This document shows positions 6,977-13,825 of a stretch of DNA of 17,553 bases, piece by piece. The notes beneath the pieces were generated by a model, which saw nothing but the letters and a program-made list of their open reading frames with translations, made no database searches and was not told where the DNA came from. The translations under genes and the position numbers were made by a program. This stretch comes from CAYONM01 sp964405325 (GTDB lineage: Bacteria > Planctomycetota > UBA11346): assembly GCA_964405325.1 (NCBI GenBank), contig CAYONM010000057.1, positions 1 through 17,553 of the forward strand, in the 5' to 3' direction. How positions within the stretch are numbered: the first letter of the stretch is position 1; each line of letters opens with the position of its first letter.

Positions 6977-8461
6977 ATGTCCCTGATCCGCGTGTCGTCC
7001 CTGTTCCTGGCTGGCCTTGGCCTGATGCCGGCAGCTGAACAGGTGCTCGGTTTTCGCCGTCTGAAGGTTACCGAGTCGCGCCAGGAAGCCCTGGAACCCG
7101 GCGCCGAGGTGGAATTCTGGCTGACCCGTGACGGTGGTGCCAGCTGGGAAACCCTCCCGGCGGCGCAGATCAAACGTTCCGACGATCAGGCGCCCTACGT
7201 GGTCTTCGAGGCCCCGGCCGATGGTCGTTATGGCTTCACCACCCGTCTTCTGCCCACCACAGGAACCAGCGATCCCGCACCCAGCCCCGGCCGGGCGCCC
7301 CGCATTGCCTTCGCCATCGATACCCAACCACCGGAACTGAAGGCACTCACTGCCTTCCTCGAAGTGATGGATGATGACCACTATCGGCTGCGGTGCTTCT
7401 GGGACGTGGCTGATGCACATCTGCGAGCCGATGGTCAGCGGCTGGAGACCAGTCTGGACGGCATTGACTGGAGTCGCTTGGCCGGTGATCTCCCCGCGGC
7501 TGGCGCCTGGTCGCAGTTGGTGCCCACCCGGCATGTGTTTGTGCGTCTGGTCGCTACCGATGCGGCTGGGAACGAGATCACCAGCATGGTGCTGCGTCCG
7601 GCCGTATTGCCGGAAGCTCTGACCCGGAGTGAGCCGGCCAAGCCGACGCCGCCGGTCCTGGCGGTGGACCAACTGCCGACGCTGGACGAGGTGGCCGAGG
7701 AAGTCGAGGCGACCATGGCCTCGGTACGTGCGGAGTTGCGCCCCGAGCCAGCCCCAACTCGGCCGGCAGCGTCAGCCCCAGCCCCAGGTCCAGTCTCAGG
7801 TCCGGATCCGGCCGTTGCGTCCGCCACCCCGGCGGCGCTTGAGTCGGCGAAGCCAGTGTCGCCACCGCCGCCGAGTCCGGAGGAACGCTTGGCTCAGATC
7901 CATCCGCTCAGTAAGCGGCCGGTGCAGCAGCCAGAGCCTGGTGATGCTGAGCGCAATGTGCGGGTGGCTGCCATCCTGGAACGGCGTCAGGGGCGCCTGC
8001 TGTTGGGGCAGGACGCGCGCTTGGTGTTGACCGGCGCCCGCCTGGCGGTGTATCAGAACGATCTGACTCGTGCGGTCCGTCTGTACCAACGGCTGCACGA
8101 CAGCGATCAGAACGCGGTCGCCCTGCCGGAAGAGGTGATCGTGCACTATCGGGCGCAGCGACCCATCCGGGCTCGTGCGCTGGCCGAACAGGCGCCGCCA
8201 GAGGCACGTAGTTCACGGTTGTCATTGGCCTTGGCCTATACTTGGTTTACGGAGGATCCACGGCGGTGTCTGGCCATTCTGGATCAGATCAATCCGGATT
8301 CGCCCGCTGCCGCCGAGGCCGAAGTGCTGCGGGCCCGCTGCCTGCTGTTGGGCGATGCTCGCCAGCAGGAACTGGCGTTGGCGCTGCTGCGCCATCGTGC
8401 CCGTGATGGCGGGCACTGGGGGCAGGTGGCTCAGGAATACCTGACGATCATGGCTCCTTGA
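6977..8461 (+). CDS. Exported protein with Ig-like domains, Pro/Ala linker and TPR-like C-terminus
   Basis: 494 aa, no family recognised with certainty. The N-terminus (SLIRVSSLFLAGLGLMPAAE) looks like a signal peptide cleaved after PAA. Two beta-rich segments follow: one with LTRDGGASWETL, like sialidase/BNR or Ig-type strands, and one from DTQPPELK (115) to ATDAAGNEI (about 195), a pattern seen in Ig-like domains of surface proteins. Residues about 216-310 are a low-complexity Pro/Ala/Glu linker. The remainder is helical and repeat-like (RLAVYQNDLTRAVRLYQRL; SLALAYTWFTEDPRRCLAIL), suggesting TPRs. AAGGAG lies 6 nt upstream of the ATG at 6977; the open frame extends to 6833 inside lpxK but lacks a signal there. 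Likely co-transcribed with lpxK. A periplasmic or surface scaffold is my inference. Confidence 0.75.
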   Translation: MSLIRVSSLFLAGLGLMPAAEQVLGFRRLKVTESRQEALEPGAEVEFWLTRDGGASWETLPAAQIKRSDDQAPYVVFEAPADGRYGFTTRLLPTTGTSDPAPSPGRAPRIAFAIDTQPPELKALTAFLEVMDDDHYRLRCFWDVADAHLRADGQRLETSLDGIDWSRLAGDLPAAGAWSQLVPTRHVFVRLVATDAAGNEITSMVLRPAVLPEALTRSEPAKPTPPVLAVDQLPTLDEVAEEVEATMASVRAELRPEPAPTRPAASAPAPGPVSGPDPAVASATPAALESAKPVSPPPPSPEERLAQIHPLSKRPVQQPEPGDAERNVRVAAILERRQGRLLLGQDARLVLTGARLAVYQNDLTRAVRLYQRLHDSDQNAVALPEEVIVHYRAQRPIRARALAEQAPPEARSSRLSLALAYTWFTEDPRRCLAILDQINPDSPAAAEAEVLRARCLLLGDARQQELALALLRHRARDGGHWGQVAQEYLTIMAP

Positions 8462-8462
8462 G

Positions 8463-8669
8463 TCAGGGCACGTCGGCTTCGGCCAGTGCCCGTTGTGCCG
8501 CCCGAAGCCGCCGTATGCGACGCAGGATTTGCGGATCGTGACCGTGACACTGGATCCGTTCCAGTAAACGCACCAACAGGGCGCCATAGCGGCAATAGCG
8601 CAGCCAGGGATCCTGACGCTGGCGGGCAGCGGTTGAGGCTGGTCGCGTAGACCTGTGGATGGCTTGCAT
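8463..8669 (-). CDS. Possible small helical protein (uncertain)
   Basis: 68-aa open frame tail-to-tail with the preceding gene (stop codons 1 nt apart). The middle and C-terminus (DPWLRYCRYGALLVRLLERI, then ILRRIRRLRAAQRALAEADV) form a plausible Arg-rich amphipathic helix, and third-codon positions are mostly G/C. Against it, there is no Shine-Dalgarno before the ATG, it is short, and no family is recognisable. If real, it is divergent from the HTH regulator at 8738 and would share the inverted repeat at 8663-8706 as control region. Confidence 0.35.
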   Translation of the reverse strand: MQAIHRSTRPASTAARQRQDPWLRYCRYGALLVRLLERIQCHGHDPQILRRIRRLRAAQRALAEADVP

Positions 8670-8706
8670 CTATTGATGGGATACATCCGTGCTCGGCTGA
8701 TGCAAG
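8663..8706. promoter_or_regulatory. Inverted repeat between the small ORF and the HTH gene (possible operator)
   Basis: CTTGCATC (8663-8670) and GATGCAAG (8699-8706) are perfect 8-bp inverted arms 28 bp apart, about 30 nt before the HTH regulator's ATG. An XRE-type regulator often binds such repeats at its own promoter. A TAGACT (8726-8731) ending 6 nt before the ATG could be a -10 box, which would make the mRNA nearly leaderless; no Shine-Dalgarno is visible. The -35 is not clear. Confidence 0.4.
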
Positions 8707-8737
8707 ACCTGGCTCGAAGGCGTGCTAGACTGTGCGG

Positions 8738-9103
8738 ATGACACCCTGGGGCGCTTTTCTTCAGGATCAGCTGCAACGTCGCGGCTGGTCGGTCCGAGCC
8801 TTCGCCCGGCGCGTTGGCATGGACCCCTCTTTCCTCAGCAAAGCCATGCGCGGGGCTCCCCATGGCCGGAGCAAGACGCCGGCCCTGCCGCCCTTGGCAC
8901 AGATCGAGGGCTGGCTGACGGTACTGCAGCTGTCAGAAGCCGAGCAGGAACGTTTCTTGGATCTGACCCATTTATCGCATGCTCCCGAGCGGGTTGCCAG
9001 GCGAACCCACGAGGCCGCTATCGCCTACGAGCAGCTGCAACAAGAGCGTCAGCGCCTGCAGCAGGAAGTCGAACGGCTTCGCGAACGGCTTGGCGACGGT
9101 TAG
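8738..9103 (+). CDS. XRE-type HTH regulator with C-terminal leucine zipper
   Basis: 121-aa predicted DNA-binding protein. Residues 5-60 form a helix-turn-helix: FLQDQLQRRGWSVRAFARRV then GMDPSFLSKAMRG is the classic XRE pattern (helix 2 'SVRAFARRVGM', recognition helix 'DPSFLSKAMRG'), with a following LAQIEGWLTVLQL helix. Residues 94-118 (YEQLQQERQRLQQEVERLRERL) have leucines at seven-residue spacing, a short coiled coil likely to dimerise the protein. I use ATG 8738; a GTG two codons upstream (8732) is equally open. No Shine-Dalgarno is visible. The stop at 9101-9103 abuts the MITE-like element B, and the stop's last base is part of the palindrome at 9103-9119. Target unknown; autoregulation through the inverted repeat upstream is inference. 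Confidence 0.8.
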   Translation: MTPWGAFLQDQLQRRGWSVRAFARRVGMDPSFLSKAMRGAPHGRSKTPALPPLAQIEGWLTVLQLSEAEQERFLDLTHLSHAPERVARRTHEAAIAYEQLQQERQRLQQEVERLRERLGDG

Positions 9104-9119
9104 GCCCTTAGTAAGGGCC
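9103..9119. terminator. Perfect palindrome at the end of the HTH gene
   Basis: GGCCCTTA (9103-9110) and TAAGGGCC (9112-9119) are 8-bp arms around a single base, starting in the HTH gene's stop codon. It forms a strong small hairpin at the left end of element B. No T-run follows, so it is at best an imperfect terminator. Copies A and C have the shorter CCCTTAGGG at the same point. Confidence 0.4.
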
Positions 9120-9274
9120 CGTCAATAAATAAAGGTAGCGTCTCACTTGATCTTTTGCCGCCCTTCTGCGTTGCTTATCGCTTACATATACTCGATATGC
9201 TCGCTCTTCGCGCCTTGAAGGATCGACACAATCTCTGCGCGATCTGCTACCTTTATTTCTTTCCGCACCCTAAG
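9104..9274. mobile_element. MITE-like element, copy B (apparently full length, about 171 bp)
   Basis: Non-coding element with imperfect terminal inverted repeats. The inner 13 bases AAATAAAGGTAGC (9127-9139) recur exactly inverted at 9246-9258. The outer CTTAGGG of the family recurs inverted at 9268-9274. Compared with copy A's left end, the right end matches at 24 of 29 positions. The interior carries GCGTTGCTTATCGCTTACAT and the core around ACATATACTCGATATGC, itself partly palindromic, then GCGCCTTG. No transposase is encoded. It fills the whole gap between the HTH gene's stop and the thioesterase's stop, and its right end overlaps the latter's final codons. Confidence 0.85.
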
Positions 9275-9666
9275 AGCTGGCGCCACGCCTCGGGAATGCA
9301 GCGAGCGCTGAAGCGGCCGGCGGTATCGCGTTGCACCAGGCAGCTGACCAACTCGCCCTGCACGGCGGTTTCGCCGGTGCTCTGACGTTCGATGGTAAAG
9401 CTAGAGCGGATCCGGTGCTGCGAGACCTCCTCGACCCGAAGCGTGAGATCGAAGGCGTCGCCAGCCTGCAGGGGGCGTCGGTAATCCGCTTGTACATGCA
9501 CATGCGGCCAGCCAAGGTCGGCACCGAAGACGGGAATGCCACATTCGCGCAGCAAGGCGTGTTCGGCTTCCTCGGCCCAGCACAACACCCGGGAAAAATG
9601 CGCGACGCCCGCCGCATCGGTTTCATGGAAAGCGACCAGACCGTGGTGATGAGAGATGCCAGGCAT
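9253..9666 (-). CDS. Hotdog-fold acyl-CoA thioesterase (4HBT/YbgC-like)
   Basis: 137-aa single hotdog domain. The N-terminal LVAFHETDAAGVAHFSRVLC with following WAEEAEHALLRECGI matches the 4-hydroxybenzoyl-CoA thioesterase/YbgC/MenI-type active-site strand and helix (typically '..DTDaaGv.hf....w.Eea....l...G'). The central HVHVQADYRRPLQAGDAFDL is the conserved dimer strand. Likely hydrolyses acyl-CoA or acyl-ACP thioesters in the cytoplasm; the substrate is not predictable, though the AEH variant recalls DHNA-CoA thioesterases. The final residues LGCGKK and the TAA stop are written in the right terminal repeat of MITE-like element B, so the natural C-terminus has probably been replaced or trimmed by insertion. 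The ATG at 9666 overlaps the oppositely oriented kinase start region by about 11 bp. Confidence 0.87.
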   Translation of the reverse strand: MPGISHHHGLVAFHETDAAGVAHFSRVLCWAEEAEHALLRECGIPVFGADLGWPHVHVQADYRRPLQAGDAFDLTLRVEEVSQHRIRSSFTIERQSTGETAVQGELVSCLVQRDTAGRFSARCIPEAWRQLLGCGKK

Positions 9667-12600
9667 GGTTTCGCAGCCTGCGCCTACGTCGGCCGGTACA
9701 AGCAGCGCTCTCCAGCTGCCAGTCGACAGCCGTGAGGGGGGCTGGCATGCTGCGCGCGTGTCGGATCCATCAGAACAAGTGACCGAAGACGGTGATCATC
9801 GCACGCGCAGCACGCGCAGCATGGGGCCCTTGCCGCCGGCCCTGCAGCCACCGCGTCTGTTGCAGGATATTCCCGCCGACCTGGTTGAGGTGGCGGCGGT
9901 GGCTGGTCCACGCTTCCAGATCCGGGAAGTACTCGGCCGCGGTAGCGGTGGGGTCGTGCATCTGGTGGAAGATCGCCTGCTGCAACGGCGGATGGCGCTG
10001 AAAACCTTGCATGTCGCTCGTTCGGATGCTCACGACAAGCAGGCGGAATTGTTGCGTGAAGCACGGATCACGGCGCGTCTTCAGCATCCACAGATTCCGG
10101 CGATATTCGATTTCGGCCGAGATCACGATGGTCGGGTCTACTTCAGCATGCCGGAGCATCATGGCACCAGCCTGCGGCAATTACTGGAACAGGCCGCCAA
10201 GTCGCGGGTGCCGCCACCACTGGCCACCATCGCCGATCGCATCCAGATTTTGCAACGGGTATGCGATGCGGTCGCCTATGCCCATGGCCAAGGGGTGGTG
10301 CATCAGGATCTGAAGCCGGAAAATATCCTGCTGGGCACCTATGGTGAAGTGTTGGTGGTGGATTGGGGGACGGCGCTGTTACGCCATGATCACTCGCCAG
10401 GCATGCCGGTCGGGACGCCCATGTACATGGCACCGGAGCAGGTCTGCCACAGTGATGTCGACGAGCGATCGGATGTGTACTGTCTCGGCGGTATCCTGTT
10501 GGAGCTGCTCACTCTGCGCCTGCCGATTATCGAACAGGACTCGCGGCGTTTCTGGGCTATGAAGCGTCAGGGGCGCGTCAGCGAACCGGATGCGCAGGAA
10601 CGTTCCAACCTGCCGGAATATCTGCTCACGGTGGCGATGCGGGCCTTATCACCAGACCCGCAACAGCGCTACCGCACGGTGTTCAACTTTGCGCAGGCGC
10701 TGGCAGATTACCAACGACATCTCGCTTCCATCGAATTATGCGAGCGCACCGAACAGGCCTTACGTGAATTGGCGCTATTTCCCGATCATGGTGGTTTTGC
10801 TCGGGCCGAGGAGAATTTCCGACAGGCCTTGGCCATGTGGCCTGGCCATGCGCGGGCCAAGGCCTGTCTGTTGCAGGCGCAGGCCGATCATGCCCGATTT
10901 GCGGTGGCCGAGCGCGATCTCGAATTAGCTTTCAGCCTGTTGGATCCGGATGCCATCGAGCATCAGGATTTGTTCGCCGATCTTGCCCAGGCCCGTGCCG
11001 GACGTTTGCGACGGCGGCGTGCCAGCCGGCTGGCGGTCTGGTGGTTGGCCACCGCCTGTCTGCTGGCTCTGACTCTGCTGCTGTTGCTGGTGGAGCGCTG
11101 GCATCGTCGCTCGGGCACCTGGACCACCATACGGACCGATCAATTCGGTGCCGTGGTCGATCACGGTCCTTTGGATCTGACCAAGGGGTCGTATCAGCAT
11201 CTGATGCCCCTGCCGCTGAGCGACGAGCGTGGCCTGGCTTTGTCGACTGGTCAGATGCTCTGGCTGCGGAATGTGCGCGAGCTGGGGGATGTCCGACTGG
11301 AGGTGGAAATCACCTGGCCCGAACGGGTCGATGGTTTTGAGATGCTGATCCACGCCGAGCGCCGTGATCCCGTCGAAAGTTGCGACCTGCCGCGTTCCTA
11401 CAGCTGCCAGTTTGGCGGTTATGATGGCAGCGTGCATTATCTGAGTCTCAACCGGCGTTCCGGCGTACCGAATACAACCCAGGCGGTATTGGCCGACTGC
11501 CAGCCGGGGCAGCGTTATCGGGTCTCGTTGCAGTTGGTCGACGATGTCGCCAGCATGTATCTGGATGGTGAGCAGCTGCTGTCGGTGCATTCGTTGCTGC
11601 CCATCGGTGGCGCCGACAACCACCATCTGGCACTTCGTAGTTGGGGATCGGTCCGGGTGCATCGCCTCCGGGTGCAGCGCTATGCCTTGCCGCGTGTTGC
11701 CAGTCCGCTGAAAGTGCCAGATGGTTTGGCCGCACACGGCCACCTGGATGACGCGCTCGCCTACTATCGTGTTTTGGCCGAAGATCATTCCGGTACCGAT
11801 TTGGCTGAACAGGCCTTGGCGCGAGCCTTTGCCATCGCCGAAGAGCAGGGCCGCCCGGAGGCCGCCGAACTGCTTAGTCAGTTGCAGCATGAATTCCCCG
11901 ACAGCCGTTATCTGCCGTCTTGTCTGGCGGTGCGTAGTGAACGCATCTGGCGTGATGGTGACCTGGATCGCGCCCTGCAGCTGTGTCGTCGGGTCCAAAC
12001 CTTGGATCACAGTAGCACCCTGGCGCTGCGTCTGCTGGCGGCGGCCGAAGCCGGTATGCCGTTGCCGATCCAGCAGCGCTTATTGCAGGCGGTGGCCGCA
12101 TCGCCGGGGCTGATCCGTCTGGATCTGCGTCGACTTGGTCTGCAGACCCTGGATCCCCTGCAGGGGTTGCGCTTGCATCATTTGTTGATGGATGGCAACA
12201 AGATCACCGATCTGAGCCCGCTGGTTGGCATGCCGCTGCAACAGTTGGATATCTCCCGTAACCCGATTGCCAATCTCGAGCCGCTTGCCGGCATGGCCTT
12301 GCAGGGTCTGAAGGCCGATGCTTGTCAAATCAGCAGTCTGTTGCCATTGCAGGGTATGCCGCTGCGCGAATTGGCCTTGGACGACAATAATATTGACGAT
12401 ATATCCATCCTGGCTGATTGCTCTGCGGATATCCTGTTATTGTCAGGAAATGCGATCCATGACCTGTCGTCGCTGAAAGGCAAGCGTTTTCAACGGCTGA
12501 GTCTGCACGGCAACGCGATTGTATCCGTTGCTCCGTTGTCGCATCTGGTTGCCGACCAGCTGGATCTGAGCGACAATTTGATTGACGATATCGGTCCATT

Positions 12601-13513
12601 GGCCACGGCCGTGGTCCGAGAGTTGGATTTGTCCGGTAACCGACTCGCTGAGTTGAGCGCTTTGCGGGGGCTGGATTTCGATCGGCTGGACCTGTCGGAT
12701 AATGAGCTGCGTCACCTTGATGGCCTGGAGCAGAGTCGTATTTCGGAATTGGATTTGTCTGGTAATGCCCTGCGCTCGCTCATCGCGGTGCAGAATGCGC
12801 GCCTGACCAGCCTGGATATTGGCGGGAATCACATCGACGATTGCTCGCCCCTGTTGGGACAGCCGCTGGCCTATCTGCGTCTTGACGGCAATCCGATTCA
12901 CGACGCTCGCCCTCTGGCGGCCTGCCCCTTACGCGTCTTGGAAGCGGATGCCGTCCCTTTCCAGGTGGAGACTTTATTCGAGGTCCGGGTGCGCGAGTCT
13001 GTGCGTTTGAGCGGGATCGCAGCGGACCCCGCTGCCTACCGCGCCTTGCGCGCCGCGTGGCAACAACGCGGAGTCCGTGCCATGGTGCTGCGCGAGCTCG
13101 ATATCCAGGCAGCCGTGTCGGCTCGTGATGGTGATTGGTTGCGTCGATTGGCTGAGTCTTGCGATGATCACCTGCTGCTGCACATCCCTGGCTTGTACAG
13201 TTGGGCCGCAGCGAAGCGTCTGGCGGCCGAGGTGGAAGCGCATTTGGTCCGCCCTGCCACTTTGCAGCGGCAGGCATTTCTCGCCCGCCAGTTGTTATGG
13301 CCAACTGGCGCCGTGTGGCTCGACCTGCACCGCAGTCCTGGTGGGCAGATCCGCTGGGGAGACGGCCGTCAGGTGGACTTCCGCCGCTTTGAGCGTTCCC
13401 CGCGTCCGGAGGACCAACGGTGGTTCTGTTTCAGCAACAACGGCAGCGCCAAATGGATTCCGGTCACCGACACCGACGCTGCGCACGGCGTGGTATTGGA
13501 GTGGCTGGAATAG
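9656..13513 (+). CDS. Receptor-like transmembrane Ser/Thr kinase with LamG-like, TPR, LRR and C-type-lectin-like domains
   Basis: 1285 aa. A Hanks-type kinase fills about 86-350: Gly-rich loop GRGSGG (94-99), K116 in MALKTL, HQDLKPEN (D218, with HQD for HRD), DWG (236-238, for DFG) and APE (259-261); all catalytic positions are filled. TPR-like helices (380-450) precede one membrane helix (LAVWWLATACLLALTLLLLL, 459-478). The exported part has a concanavalin/LamG-like region (about 485-685, with SMYLDGEQLLSVH), TPR-like helices (690-800), 13 LRRs (822-1094) and a C-terminal domain (about 1170-1285) with H1176, W1183, WGDG (1234-1237) and a 'C..N.G..KW..V' ending, like C-type lectins. GGTGAT 5 nt before ATG 9656 supports this start; GTG 9758 or ATG 9821 are alternatives because the N-terminal 80 residues look disordered and overlap the divergent gene. 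Probably senses an envelope or surface ligand and phosphorylates cytoplasmic targets. Confidence 0.92.
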   Translation: MPGMVSQPAPTSAGTSSALQLPVDSREGGWHAARVSDPSEQVTEDGDHRTRSTRSMGPLPPALQPPRLLQDIPADLVEVAAVAGPRFQIREVLGRGSGGVVHLVEDRLLQRRMALKTLHVARSDAHDKQAELLREARITARLQHPQIPAIFDFGRDHDGRVYFSMPEHHGTSLRQLLEQAAKSRVPPPLATIADRIQILQRVCDAVAYAHGQGVVHQDLKPENILLGTYGEVLVVDWGTALLRHDHSPGMPVGTPMYMAPEQVCHSDVDERSDVYCLGGILLELLTLRLPIIEQDSRRFWAMKRQGRVSEPDAQERSNLPEYLLTVAMRALSPDPQQRYRTVFNFAQALADYQRHLASIELCERTEQALRELALFPDHGGFARAEENFRQALAMWPGHARAKACLLQAQADHARFAVAERDLELAFSLLDPDAIEHQDLFADLAQARAGRLRRRRASRLAVWWLATACLLALTLLLLLVERWHRRSGTWTTIRTDQFGAVVDHGPLDLTKGSYQHLMPLPLSDERGLALSTGQMLWLRNVRELGDVRLEVEITWPERVDGFEMLIHAERRDPVESCDLPRSYSCQFGGYDGSVHYLSLNRRSGVPNTTQAVLADCQPGQRYRVSLQLVDDVASMYLDGEQLLSVHSLLPIGGADNHHLALRSWGSVRVHRLRVQRYALPRVASPLKVPDGLAAHGHLDDALAYYRVLAEDHSGTDLAEQALARAFAIAEEQGRPEAAELLSQLQHEFPDSRYLPSCLAVRSERIWRDGDLDRALQLCRRVQTLDHSSTLALRLLAAAEAGMPLPIQQRLLQAVAASPGLIRLDLRRLGLQTLDPLQGLRLHHLLMDGNKITDLSPLVGMPLQQLDISRNPIANLEPLAGMALQGLKADACQISSLLPLQGMPLRELALDDNNIDDISILADCSADILLLSGNAIHDLSSLKGKRFQRLSLHGNAIVSVAPLSHLVADQLDLSDNLIDDIGPLATAVVRELDLSGNRLAELSALRGLDFDRLDLSDNELRHLDGLEQSRISELDLSGNALRSLIAVQNARLTSLDIGGNHIDDCSPLLGQPLAYLRLDGNPIHDARPLAACPLRVLEADAVPFQVETLFEVRVRESVRLSGIAADPAAYRALRAAWQQRGVRAMVLRELDIQAAVSARDGDWLRRLAESCDDHLLLHIPGLYSWAAAKRLAAEVEAHLVRPATLQRQAFLARQLLWPTGAVWLDLHRSPGGQIRWGDGRQVDFRRFERSPRPEDQRWFCFSNNGSAKWIPVTDTDAAHGVVLEWLE
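12119..12937 (+). repeat. Array of 13 leucine-rich repeats, 21 residues each (protein-level)
   Basis: Within the kinase gene, residues 822-1094 divide into thirteen consecutive units of exactly 21 residues, each starting LxLxxN-like (for example LDLSGNRLAELSALRG). The consensus is L.L..N.I.DL.PL.G..L.. . The third unit (LKADACQ) and the first (LDLRRLG) deviate most. The DNA is not tandemly repetitive, so the array is old. Confidence 0.85.
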
Positions 13514-13825
13514 GGCCATTCAGCCCGGCAGCCACTGGTTGATCTGCTCATTCCCTAGTGCCCTGTCAAAGCAACACAGTCGGAGATCGCTTCGTCTCAC
13601 ACGGCATCTGCGGCGTTGCAGAACCCTCGAAATGGCGCTGCCATTCCTTCGGAAGACCATGCGGTCCGCCCATCCCTTGCATCTACCGCACGATACTCGC
13701 CCTACCCGACATCGTTGCATTGACAGAGCGCTCGTTCGGATGGTTGGCTGTCCAAGGTGCAGGGCCTGAAATTACTGCAAACGATTCGCATCTGCAATTG
13801 TAACGGCTCGTAAAGGAGGATCTCT
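13514..13825. other. Intergenic region containing a MITE-like element and a strong ribosome-binding site
   Basis: 312 bp between the kinase stop and the next gene. It contains the TIR element at 13557-13732. The remaining right part (13733-13811) should hold the downstream promoter; I could not fix -35/-10 boxes. AAAGGAGGA at 13812-13820, 5 nt before ATG 13826, is a near-perfect Shine-Dalgarno. No clear terminator for the kinase gene was seen. Confidence 0.6.
13557..13732. mobile_element. MITE-like element, divergent relative (copy D, about 176 bp)
   Basis: Terminal inverted repeats at 13557-13582 and 13707-13732 match at about 20 of 26 positions; cores CTGTCAA and GCAAC match exactly, and GTCG at the inner end as well. 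The outer end CCTAGTGCCCTGTCAA resembles the CTTAGGGCCCGTCAA end of copies A-C, and both share CGTCTCAC inside the left end followed by a GCGTTGC. Length is like copy B. No open frame of its own; so a related, older, transposase-less element. Confidence 0.65.

Noticed and set aside
10925..12010. Long - strand open frame (361 codons) opposite the receptor kinase
   Set aside because: Gln/Thr-rich shadow composition, no start signal, and full overlap with the well-supported kinase gene.
12119..12937. LRR region considered as a DNA tandem repeat or phase-variable tract
   Set aside because: Repetition is visible only in the protein; codons differ between units.
13077..13769. + strand open frame (230 codons) running out of the kinase gene into the intergenic region
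   Set aside because: Out of frame with the kinase's lectin-like end and crosses MITE-like element D; no Shine-Dalgarno.
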